Source of the DNA: Pleurocapsa sp. MO_226.B13
GTDB lineage: Bacteria > Cyanobacteriota > Cyanobacteriia > Cyanobacteriales > Xenococcaceae
NCBI GenBank assembly: GCA_030064795.1
Contig: JASJEI010000233.1
Location: 1 to 17,716 of the forward strand
Direction: 5' to 3'
Length of the DNA: 17,716 nucleotides
How positions within the stretch are numbered: position 1 is the first letter of the stretch; each line of letters opens with the position of its first letter. The notes under the pieces were generated by a model. It was not told the origin of the DNA and did not search any database. It saw only the letters and a list, made by a program, of their open reading frames with translations. Shown here piece by piece: positions 1-6,753 of the stretch. Both the position numbers and the translations under genes were made by a program.

Positions 1-23
1 ATTTGATTGAAGATAAATACCTT

Positions 24-45
24 GCCAGTCTTCTATGGGACTGGC
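24..45. repeat. Perfect 7-bp hairpin upstream of the TnpB remnant
   Basis: GCCAGTC (24-30) and GACTGGC (39-45) form a 7-bp inverted repeat with an 8-nt loop. No T-run follows on either strand, so it is not a convincing intrinsic terminator. It lies just outside the open part of the truncated TnpB frame and could be the end of whatever lies left of the window. Confidence 0.35.
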
Positions 46-97
46 ATTATGCAAGATAACATTATTAGGACTTTTATCTAAATATTATTGGTCGTAG

Positions 98-712
98 ATT
101 TTAGCAATCAAAAATTTAACTCTAGCCAGAAAGCAAAAGAAAATGTCTCGCAAAAAACTAGGAAGTAAATCGAGACAGAAAGCGAAAAGATTAGTAGCTA
201 GAGTTCACGCACGTATTAGCAATTCCCGCCAGGATTTCTTGCACAAATTAAGCAGGAAACTAATTAACGAAAGCCAAGTCGTTGTGGTAGAAAATCTCAA
301 CGTTAGGGGATTAGCGCGTAATCATAAGTTAGCTAAAGCAATCTCTGATGTTGGTTGGGGAATGTTTGTCAATTTCTTGAGTTATAAGCTCGAACGAGAA
401 GGTAAAAAACTCATAGAAATCGATAGATTTTTCCCCAGTTCTCATATCTGCCCTAATTGCCTAATACAACAGCCAAAGATGGACTTGAGTGTTAGAGAAT
501 GGATTTGTATCAACAACGCTTGTAATACTACTCATAACAGGGACGAGGCAGCAAGTAAAAATATTAGGGCAGAAGGAATCAGAATGCTAAAGGTCGCGTC
601 GCCTGAATTTATTTCAGGCGTTTATGACGACCGTAAGGCGGATGGAATAGCCGTCTCTGCTAGTGGAGGGAGTATAAGACAAGACCGAGGACGAAAGCCC
701 AAGGTAATGTAG
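98..712 (+). pseudogene. tnpB: Truncated IS200/IS605-family TnpB (RNA-guided nuclease), C-terminal half
   Basis: TnpB proteins are RuvC-fold, RNA-guided DNA nucleases of IS200/IS605 elements, usually about 400 residues. Only the C-terminal half is present. The in-frame ATG at 143 is internal: the same frame is open back to a TAG at 95-97 and already reads TnpB-like sequence (LARKQKKMSRKKLGSKSRQ). Visible landmarks are the RuvC-II region VVVENLNVRGL, a zinc-finger-like pair CPNC ... CINNAC (the second pair spaced by four residues rather than two), and the RuvC-III aspartate in HNRDEAASKNI. The N-terminal RNA-binding part and the RuvC-I aspartate (GIDxG-type) are missing, so nuclease activity is not expected. 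No tnpA lies beside it. A 45-bp palindromic stretch at 593-637 interrupts the otherwise familiar C-terminus. Family assignment is firm; loss of function is inferred from truncation. Confidence 0.88.
592..637. repeat. Palindromic in-frame insert within the TnpB remnant
   Basis: CGCCTGAA (600-607) pairs with TTCAGGCG (613-620) over a 5-nt loop, and the outer arms GGTCG (592-596) and CGACC (628-632) also pair. The segment 593-637 is exactly 45 bp, keeps the frame and adds VASPEFISGVYDDRK between LK and ADG. From memory of related cyanobacterial TnpBs, these two stretches are normally adjacent. AAG stands on both sides (590-592 and 635-637) and may be a short target duplication. Confidence 0.55.
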
Positions 713-784
713 CACCCAGTGAAGCTAGAAACCCCATCCTCCTAGGAGGTGGGGTAGTTCATCCCGCACCAATCAAGGTACGGG
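713..784 (+). other. IS200/IS605 right end and presumed omega-RNA 3' scaffold hairpin
   Basis: Directly after the tnpB stop is a strong imperfect palindrome: ACCCCA (731-736) pairs with TGGGGT (750-755), and the core CCTCCTAGGAGG (738-749) is itself palindromic, with one bulged T. It is followed by GTAGTTCA, the usual end of cyanobacterial IS200/IS605 right ends. In this family the tnpB 3' region and right end also encode the omega RNA, and the bases beyond the end act as guide. A second, weaker hairpin lies at 763-784 (CCCG/CGGG, one mismatch). Transcription of an RNA here is inferred. Confidence 0.55.
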
Positions 785-916
785 CTGTCAATCAATAATT
801 TGCTTTTAGCTTGCGATCGCCACTAGGGGAAAATTCAGGTATTTATTCAGGGCGATCGCACTTGGCTCAAAATCATCTTTCGTTGCTTGAATCTTAAAAA
901 TCCGAGAAAAGTAAGT

Positions 917-944
917 ATGACTACTGAAAGAAGAAAGATATAAT
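917..944 (+). promoter_or_regulatory. Candidate promoter for tatC
   Basis: TATAAT at 939-944 is a perfect -10 box. ATGACT at 917-922, 16 bp upstream, is a moderate -35. The predicted start gives a leader of about 65 nt before tatC. The rest of the 713-1016 spacer holds three HIP1 octamers (near 815, 853 and 964) and no further gene. Confidence 0.45.
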
Positions 945-1016
945 TATTAAAACTAGTCCCTTGAGCGATCGCACCGAACTTCAGAGCAATCAATAGCTGC
1001 CGATTTAAATTTATTT

Positions 1017-1784
1017 ATGTCCTCATCCAATTTAGAAACCCCAACTAAAGAACAAGAACGTGAAGATTATTTAAATGAACTTCCCGATGAAGTGGAAATG
1101 TCGCTGTTCGATCATTTAGAAGAACTGCGTTTGCGTATTTTTTATGCTTTAATTGCCGTGGCGATCGCAGCAATTGGCTGTTTTATCTTTGTCCGTCCTT
1201 TGGTTCGTCTCTTGGAAGTACCAGCCCAGGGTGTTCAGTTTTTGCAGCTAGCCCCAGGAGAGTTTTTCTTTGTTTCGATTAAGGTTGCTGGCTACAGTGG
1301 GATAGTCTTAGCCAGTCCTTTTATCCTCTATCAAATTGTTCGCTTTGTCTTACCAGGATTGACTAGAAGAGAGCGTCGCTTACTTGCTCCTGTTATCTTT
1401 GGTTCTAGTATCTTATTTTTTGTCGGTTTGTTTTTTGCCTATATTGCTCTGATTCCTGCTGCGCTGAATTTCTTTATCAGCTACGGTAGTGATGTAGTCG
1501 AGCAATCTTGGTCGATTGATAAGTATTTTGAATTTGTCTTATTGTTGCTCTTTAGTACGGGTTTAGCCTTTCAGATCCCGATTATTCAACTGATCCTGGG
1601 TTTTTTGGGTATTGTCTCTTCTGCCCAGATGTTCGCTGGTTGGCGTTATATAGTCTTGGGAGCGGTGATTCTGGGCGCAGTCCTAACTCCTTCTACCGAT
1701 CCTCTTACTCAGTCATTACTGGCTGGTGCAGTCTTGGGTTTATATTTTGGTGGTATCGGTGCAGTTAAGTTATTAGGGAAGTAA
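1017..1784 (+). CDS. tatC: Sec-independent protein translocase subunit TatC
   Basis: TatC is the multi-spanning receptor of the twin-arginine pathway. It binds the RR signal peptide of folded proteins and assembles with TatA/B-type subunits in the thylakoid or plasma membrane. The 255-residue protein has the signature [13 protein letters not shown] (28-40), the cytoplasmic loop [12 protein letters not shown] (110-121), about six hydrophobic segments and the conserved LTPSTDP near the last helix. AFQIP (184-188) carries Gln where E. coli TatC has Glu; from memory this matches chloroplast and cyanobacterial TatC. The N-terminus (1-27) is acidic and hydrophilic. The ATG at 1017 leaves a normal-length protein, although no clear Shine-Dalgarno precedes it. 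tatC stands alone here and converges with the histidine kinase gene, whose stop lies 10 bp away. Function is secure. Confidence 0.96.
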   Translation: MSSSNLETPTKEQEREDYLNELPDEVEMSLFDHLEELRLRIFYALIAVAIAAIGCFIFVRPLVRLLEVPAQGVQFLQLAPGEFFFVSIKVAGYSGIVLASPFILYQIVRFVLPGLTRRERRLLAPVIFGSSILFFVGLFFAYIALIPAALNFFISYGSDVVEQSWSIDKYFEFVLLLLFSTGLAFQIPIIQLILGFLGIVSSAQMFAGWRYIVLGAVILGAVLTPSTDPLTQSLLAGAVLGLYFGGIGAVKLLGK

Positions 1785-1794
1785 AGTATTGCTG

Positions 1795-3135
1795 TTATTT
1801 TGTTGGTAAGAAAATGGTAAAAATAGTTCCTTTTCCTAATTTACTTTTTACTTTTATAGTACCCTGATGTGCATGGATAATAGCTTGGGCAATAGACAAC
1901 CCCAAACCAGAGCCACCCGTATGACGAGAGCGATCGCCCCCGACACGATAAAAGCGATCGAAAATCTTACTGAGATCGTCTTTTGCTATTCCTATATCAG
2001 TATCTTCGATTGACAAAAGCGCGTAGCGATCGCAGTGAGTCAAAATCAAGGTAACTTTACCTCCCGCGCTCGTATACTGAATTGCATTAGCTACTAAATT
2101 AGAGAGCGAGCGATACAGTCGATCGTAATTACCAGTTATGGTCAGAGATTCGGCTACTAAGATTTGAGTAACTAGTTTAATCTTAGACTTAATCGCTAAG
2201 AAGGAAAAATCCTCGGCAATGTCTTGAGTTAACTGAGCCAGCGAGACTTGTTGCTCATTCGAGTCTGAATTAATAATATTTGACTGGCGATCAATACGAC
2301 ACAGCATTAATAAATCTGCAACTAAATTAGAGAGTCGCCAATTCTGACGACCAATACTTTGTAACGTTTCCCTGGTTTGAGCTTCTGTAATTATAGACAT
2401 CATTAAGGTTGATTCTACAGTTGCCTGAATTCCAGCTAGAGGTGTTCTTAATTCGTGGGCAGCGTCGCCAGTAAACTGTTGTAGAAGTTGATAAGATTGA
2501 GCGATCGGCTGCATGGCTTTTCCTGCTAACCACCAGCTGACTAAAATTAAGATAATTATTATTATCGGTAAACCAATTAAAAAGATTAAGCGTAAGTAAG
2601 CGATATAAAGCTCGTATTCGGGAAAGCTACGCCCTACTTGAAGATAGCCCCAGATTTGAAAATGGCGATTGTGTAGCATCATAGAAACTTGCTGATAATT
2701 ATGATGCTTAACATTCATTGATTGTAAATACTCTGAAGATTTTTGCCCTGGTAAATTTGGTTTTTCTTTTCCTGCTACAGCTACCAGATTACCAGCAGGA
2801 TCGAGGAGACGAATATGGTATTGGTGAGGAAAACTAGTTTTCTCGTTAGCTGTCGAGACTGACAATGGCAAACATTCGGTATTTACCAGACAAACATCAG
2901 GCAAAATTTTTCTAGCTGCTGGTGATAACTTTCCTGGTTGTTGGAGAATTGGTTCTAAAGTTTCATGAAAATCATCCGCTACTGTTTGAAGTTCTTGGCT
3001 AATAGTCAAACGATGGGCATAAATAAGCGCGTTATAAATCCCTAGCCCAGACAAAACTAAAATTGCTCCCATAATTCCTGCGTACCAAGTAGCAAGTCGC
3101 CAGCGAGTTTGTGCAAATAGTTGATTCTGAGACAT
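1795..3135 (-). CDS. rppB: Membrane sensor histidine kinase, RppB/NrsS-like
   Basis: This 446-residue kinase has TM1 at about 17-38, a periplasmic domain (about 40-180), TM2 at about 182-203, a HisKA domain with FTGDAAHELRTPLAG (His227), and an HATPase_c domain: N box near NLVANAIQYT (346-355), GGSGLGLSIA (407-416) and IFDRFYR. It follows the regulator gene by 15 bp and is surely co-transcribed. The H box and gene order match cyanobacterial RppB/NrsS, which in Synechocystis has been linked to redox control and nickel sensing; the ligand here is inferred only. The sensor domain has two cysteines six residues apart (C82, C88) and a cluster of histidines (144, 145, 155, 158), consistent with metal or thiol sensing. 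Odd point: the G1 box, normally DTGIG, reads DTDIG (Asp380). The gene symbol is by similarity. Confidence 0.88.
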   Translation of the reverse strand: MSQNQLFAQTRWRLATWYAGIMGAILVLSGLGIYNALIYAHRLTISQELQTVADDFHETLEPILQQPGKLSPAARKILPDVCLVNTECLPLSVSTANEKTSFPHQYHIRLLDPAGNLVAVAGKEKPNLPGQKSSEYLQSMNVKHHNYQQVSMMLHNRHFQIWGYLQVGRSFPEYELYIAYLRLIFLIGLPIIIIILILVSWWLAGKAMQPIAQSYQLLQQFTGDAAHELRTPLAGIQATVESTLMMSIITEAQTRETLQSIGRQNWRLSNLVADLLMLCRIDRQSNIINSDSNEQQVSLAQLTQDIAEDFSFLAIKSKIKLVTQILVAESLTITGNYDRLYRSLSNLVANAIQYTSAGGKVTLILTHCDRYALLSIEDTDIGIAKDDLSKIFDRFYRVGGDRSRHTGGSGLGLSIAQAIIHAHQGTIKVKSKLGKGTIFTIFLPTK

Positions 3136-3150
3136 TCTAGGGATGTTGTA

Positions 3151-3840
3151 CTAGGGATTAAAACGATAACCAAGACCATACACAGTTTCAATTAAGCGAT
3201 CGCAACCAATAGCAGTTAATTTACGTCTAACAAGCCTTACTTGAGCAGCTACCACATTACTCATTGGCTCTGCTTCCAATGACCACATTTGAGCTAAAAG
3301 TTGTTCGCTAGTAATAATTTGTCCTGGATGTCGCATAAAGTATTCTAAAAACTGAAATTCTTTAGCTGTCAGAGAAACCGATCGCTTTGGTACTCCTGCT
3401 TCCATCAGCCACAAACAATTATTCTGATAGTCTAAAGCAATATTGCCCAGTTGTAGTTGTTGGGGTTGTAGTTGAGGCGATCGCCTTTGTAAGGCGCGTA
3501 ATCTAGCTAAAAGTTCTGACATACCAAAAGGTTTAACCAGATAATCATCAGCACCAGCATCTAATCCAGTTACCTTATCTTCCATAGTGTCTTTAGCAGT
3601 TAACATTAGTACGGGAAGGGGATTATTTTGCCGACGTAACAGTTTGAGTAATTCTAATCCCGATAGTTCGGGTAGCAACCAATCAAAAATGCCTAAAGTA
3701 TAGTTTGTCCAAGCATTTTCCAAATATTTCCAAGCTGTATTGCCATCTTCTACCCAATCGACAATATATGATTTTTGAGCAAGGGTTCGTTTAATCGCCA
3801 AACCCAAATCTATTTCATCTTCAACTAAGATTACTCGCAT
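3151..3840 (-). CDS. rppA: OmpR/PhoB-type response regulator, RppA/NrsR-like
   Basis: This is a 229-residue DNA-binding response regulator. The receiver domain (1-120) has the acidic pocket VEDE (6-9), phospho-acceptor Asp53 in FDWLLPELSG, the switch Thr in LMLTAKD and the Lys in YLVKPF. A winged-helix Trans_reg_C domain follows, from about 130 (LTAKEFQFLEYFMRHPGQII) to the end (YGLGYRFNP). FDWLLP rather than the commoner LDLMLP is typical of the RppA group. A good ribosome-binding site, AGGGAG on the minus strand (plus positions 3847-3852), sits six bases before the ATG and supports the start. It is the first gene of a two-gene operon with the kinase and is divergent from the lipoprotein/PepSY pair, its most likely regulatory targets along with its own operon. 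No nickel efflux genes (nrsBACD type) lie in the window. Confidence 0.92.
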   Translation of the reverse strand: MRVILVEDEIDLGLAIKRTLAQKSYIVDWVEDGNTAWKYLENAWTNYTLGIFDWLLPELSGLELLKLLRRQNNPLPVLMLTAKDTMEDKVTGLDAGADDYLVKPFGMSELLARLRALQRRSPQLQPQQLQLGNIALDYQNNCLWLMEAGVPKRSVSLTAKEFQFLEYFMRHPGQIITSEQLLAQMWSLEAEPMSNVVAAQVRLVRRKLTAIGCDRLIETVYGLGYRFNP

Positions 3841-3886
3841 TTGATACTCCCTAATTATGTTTATCGATGTTAAAAGAGCGTCGATC

Positions 3887-3954
3887 GATGAAATGACAAT
3901 AGTTTCATCCTGATTTCATATTTGGGTGCAAGGATAAATTTAAGCAACTTATCC
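3887..3954. promoter_or_regulatory. Divergent control region with putative response-regulator binding repeats
   Basis: TTTCAT occurs at 3903-3908 and again at 3914-3919, an 11-bp period typical of OmpR/PhoB-family direct-repeat operators. GATGAAA (3887-3893) is the inverted copy of TTTCATC (3903-3909). Downstream is a second dyad, GGATAA (3932-3937) and TTATCC (3949-3954). TAAATT at 3935-3940 could be a -10 for the plus-strand lipoprotein gene, with the direct repeat standing where a -35 would be. CATAAT (minus strand, plus 3854-3859) could be the -10 for the regulator operon. Binding by the adjacent regulator is inferred. Confidence 0.5.
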
Positions 3955-3991
3955 CAACAAAATTTTTGTACATTTTTTCTAGATTATCCTC

Positions 3992-4228
3992 ATGGCAGAA
4001 AAAAAAGTTAAATTAACCTCCTTAGCCTTAGCAATATCTTTAGGTTTTATGACAACTCTAGCAGGATGCGAAATTAATCCTGATGGCGGTGGGGAAGGTG
4101 GTGAAGGTGGTGAAGGTGGTGAAGGTGGTGAAGGCGGTGAAGGTGAGGAACAAAGCACCATTATCGAACAACCTAAATATCTCTCCTTAGAACAAGTATC
4201 AGATCGGATTAATTTCTGGAAAAGTTAG
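3992..4228 (+). CDS. Small lipoprotein with Gly-Gly-Glu tandem repeats
   Basis: The 78-residue product has a basic start (MAEKKVK), a hydrophobic segment (8-22) and a lipobox LAGC with Cys26, so it should be lipid-anchored on the outer face of a membrane. Residues 33-51 are a GGE repeat, then GEEQSTIIEQ and a short C-terminal tail (YLSLEQVSDRINFW). The repeat is acidic and flexible, and might bind cations, but nothing proves this. The frame is supported by the signal peptide, by the absence of hydrophobic logic in the other frames and by tight linkage (3 bp) to the next gene. Its divergence from the RppA/RppB-like genes suggests that it is regulated by them. I do not recognise a named family. 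No clear Shine-Dalgarno is present. Confidence 0.72.
   Translation: MAEKKVKLTSLALAISLGFMTTLAGCEINPDGGGEGGEGGEGGEGGEGGEGEEQSTIIEQPKYLSLEQVSDRINFWKS
4085..4146 (+). repeat. 9-bp tandem repeat coding for Gly-Gly-Glu
   Basis: A unit close to GGTGGTGAA is repeated about six times inside the lipoprotein gene, with only third-position changes between copies. Because the unit is nine bases, loss or gain of copies would alter the length of the acidic linker without breaking the frame. The complementary strand reads a Pro-Pro-Ser repeat, which is a shadow. Confidence 0.85.
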
Positions 4229-4231
4229 AAG

Positions 4232-4522
4232 ATGAATATTAAATCGATTAAAATCAGGCAACTCCATCGTCTACTTGCACCAATCATGGTAATACCGATT
4301 TTGTTTACAGTAATTACTGGCGTAATTTATCAGATTGCCGAACTAGGTGGTTTTGAAGACCAAATACGCTTTATCATTCATTGGCACAAGGGCAACTTTT
4401 ACTATATTGATTTTCAGAAAAGTTTTCCCTTTCTCAATGGATTAGGTTCAATAGTTCTAGCGATCACAGGATTACAGATGTGGCTCAAAACTAGACGTTC
4501 TACCAAAAGTACCTCAAAATAA
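4232..4522 (+). CDS. Small PepSY-associated transmembrane protein
   Basis: This 96-residue protein begins with a cytoplasmic basic stretch. LHRLLAPIMVIPILFTVITG (11-30) has the pattern of the first helix of PepSY-associated TM proteins (LHR, then a hydrophobic run ending in TG). A short loop with IIHWHKGNFYY (48-58) follows, then a second helix at about 67-85. Larger members of this superfamily are linked to iron or flavin-dependent reductases with haem-ligating histidines. His12, His50 and His52 are candidates here, but the protein is far shorter than those enzymes. The start codon lies three bases after the lipoprotein stop, so the two are co-translated. The end lies only 30 bp from the converging TPR gene. 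A membrane partner for the lipoprotein or a metal-handling role is inference. Confidence 0.72.
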   Translation: MNIKSIKIRQLHRLLAPIMVIPILFTVITGVIYQIAELGGFEDQIRFIIHWHKGNFYYIDFQKSFPFLNGLGSIVLAITGLQMWLKTRRSTKSTSK

Positions 4523-4552
4523 GCTCTACAGCTAATTTAACAGCAACTTTAA

Positions 4553-6751
4553 TTACGATCGCCTTTCTTTTTTACTCAATGCTTCTTGTAGATAAGTTGT
4601 ATATTTAGCTTTTTGGGGTTTTAACTTTACAGCAGTTTGATAATGTGCGATCGCAGGATCTAATTGCGATCGTTGTTCTAAGATTATTCCTAGTTCAAAA
4701 TGAACTTCAGGAAAATCCGACTTTATTTGTAGTCCAATTTGATAAAATACAATTGCGGTTGACCATTCTTCTTGTCTAGCAAAGGTTTCGGCAAGCATAA
4801 AGGCAATCTCAGGGTCGTAGGGTTTTAGTTCCATCAGCTTGTAATAGGGTTGCAGATAGTCTGGCTCGACTTCAATTGCTCGGTAGTAGGATTGACAGGC
4901 TTCTTCCTGTAAAGCTTTTCCTGCTGGAGTAAAAGGTTGCACCTGTCTGAGTAAATTATCTCCCAATCTTTCATAGGCATAGGGGTTAGTTTCGAGGGTC
5001 AAAAAATAGCGATATGCCTCAATAGATTCTTGCCATCTTTGTTGTTGAGTCAGGGCATCTCCTAAATGATAATAAGACCAGGGAAAGTTGGGATTAAGTT
5101 CGATCGATCTTTGCAAGGCTTGTGTAGCTTCTGCCCACTTCTGTTGATTAAGCAAAGCCATACCCAAATGATGATACGACCAAGGATCGCTATCTCGCAG
5201 TTGAGTCGCCCGTTGCCAAGCAGATACCGCTGTCTCCCATAATTGAGCCTGAGTTGCTGCTTCGCCTATTTTGTAATAGCATTCGCTATTGTGGGGTTTT
5301 TGCTTGACTACCTGTTGAAAACAAGTGATTGCCTCTAGCCATTTTTGTTCTGCTAGGAGTGCTAATCCTAAATTATGATAGCTATCGACTGATTCTGGGT
5401 TTAACTTCAGGCATTGAGCGTATACTTTGATTGCTTCGGGATACTGTTGCTGATTTAGGAGGGCTATACCTAGATAATGGTATAGTTCCCACTGTCCTGA
5501 GTCTAAATTTAGTCCTTGTTGGCAATATTGAATTGCTTCTGACCATCTTTCTAGTTGAATTAGTAGCTTTCCTAAAGTAAGGTAGGTTTCTAGATTTTGG
5601 GGATTAAATTGAAGGACTTTTTGATAACAGTTAACCGCATCTGGATCTTGCTGTTGGCGAGTCAAAATCTTGCCTAGATTGAGATATGCCAACCAAGAAT
5701 CAGGTTGGGTTTTAATTACCTGCCGATAATGAATAATTGCCTCAGACTCTCGATCGCTTTGAGCTAAAAGTTGGGCTAGCTGAAAATTGATTGCACTGTG
5801 CTGGGGAAGATAAACTAGTGCCTGTTGATAGAGTTCGATCGCCTGCTGTGGTTGGCGTTGTTTGACTAATAATTCCCCCAAGCTAAGATAAGTTTCGGCT
5901 GAATTTGGTTGCAGCTTAATTGCTTGTTGATAACAGGCGAGCGCTCGCTCTTGGCGACCTATTTCGAGCATAATCTTGCCTAGATTACTGTGTTCGGTGG
6001 CATCTGCGCTATTTGGCTCTAATTGCAATGCCCGATACCAATAATCTAGCATCGACTGCTTATTTCCCAGTTTTTTATAAACTCTGGCTAGATTGCGATA
6101 TGCCCCAACACAATTAGGTTCCAGCGCGATCGCTTTTTGATAGTATTTTATCGCTAGCTGCCACTGTTGTTGTTGGCAGATTAGACTACCTAGATTGAGA
6201 CATACTTCGGCAAAATCGGGCTTAATTGCCAAAGCTTTAGCGTAATAACCCATAGCTTCAATCTGTCTACCTAAATGTTGCAAATTATCCCCCCAAGTTT
6301 TATAAGCTGCTGCTAGGTGAGGGTCGAACTCCAAGGCTTCAGTACAGGCAGCGATCGCTTTTTCCCATTTCCCTTCGGCTTCAAAAGCTCGTGCTTGTTC
6401 GAGATAAATTTGAGCAATGGTAGAATCTTGGCGATCCGATGCAGAAGGACGCGCTTGAGTAGTGACAAGATTTGCAGTGATTTCCTGACGGTGGGGAATA
6501 ATCGCTGCGGTCGATTCCTGTTGTTTGAGGGCTTTGGCTAACTTTTGGTACGCTTGAGTTGAGTTGGGATTTAGTTTGAGCGCGCGTTGATAACAAGCGA
6601 TCGCCTCGGAGAAATTATTTTGAGCTAAAAAGCGATCGCCCTGCTTAACTTGTAAATTAGAACCAGATGCAGCCTGAAGTAATTGTTTTGCCTGATATTT
6701 TTCTTGCCAAGCAGACTTTAAATTATCTACGTTACTGGGATCGTGAACCAT
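4553..6751 (-). CDS. Tetratricopeptide-repeat protein, about 18 TPRs
   Basis: The 732-residue protein is almost entirely 34-residue TPRs. I count about 18, each with the W/Y-x-x-L/I-G-x-x-A and A-x-x-x-Y/F pattern closed by a Pro (for example YHHLGMALLNQQKWAEA). Residues 1-30 are polar, there is a linker at about 75-105 between the first and second repeats, and repeats 16-17 are separated by irregular segments. There is no signal peptide, membrane helix or catalytic domain, so it is expected to be a soluble scaffold. The start lies two bases after the stop of the glutathionyl-hydroquinone reductase gene, implying translational coupling as the last gene of the panC/cmk unit. HIP1 octamers are frequent within it. 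The partner cannot be predicted. Confidence 0.93.
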   Translation of the reverse strand: MVHDPSNVDNLKSAWQEKYQAKQLLQAASGSNLQVKQGDRFLAQNNFSEAIACYQRALKLNPNSTQAYQKLAKALKQQESTAAIIPHRQEITANLVTTQARPSASDRQDSTIAQIYLEQARAFEAEGKWEKAIAACTEALEFDPHLAAAYKTWGDNLQHLGRQIEAMGYYAKALAIKPDFAEVCLNLGSLICQQQQWQLAIKYYQKAIALEPNCVGAYRNLARVYKKLGNKQSMLDYWYRALQLEPNSADATEHSNLGKIMLEIGRQERALACYQQAIKLQPNSAETYLSLGELLVKQRQPQQAIELYQQALVYLPQHSAINFQLAQLLAQSDRESEAIIHYRQVIKTQPDSWLAYLNLGKILTRQQQDPDAVNCYQKVLQFNPQNLETYLTLGKLLIQLERWSEAIQYCQQGLNLDSGQWELYHYLGIALLNQQQYPEAIKVYAQCLKLNPESVDSYHNLGLALLAEQKWLEAITCFQQVVKQKPHNSECYYKIGEAATQAQLWETAVSAWQRATQLRDSDPWSYHHLGMALLNQQKWAEATQALQRSIELNPNFPWSYYHLGDALTQQQRWQESIEAYRYFLTLETNPYAYERLGDNLLRQVQPFTPAGKALQEEACQSYYRAIEVEPDYLQPYYKLMELKPYDPEIAFMLAETFARQEEWSTAIVFYQIGLQIKSDFPEVHFELGIILEQRSQLDPAIAHYQTAVKLKPQKAKYTTYLQEALSKKERRS

Positions 6752-6753
6752 TG

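Noticed and set aside
24..45. Hairpin as CRISPR repeat or intrinsic terminator
   Set aside because: It occurs once only and has no T-run on either strand.
3979..4161. Minus-strand Pro-Pro-Ser repeat ORF
   Set aside because: It is the complement of the Gly-Gly-Glu repeat. The plus-strand frame has a signal peptide with lipobox and is linked to the next gene.
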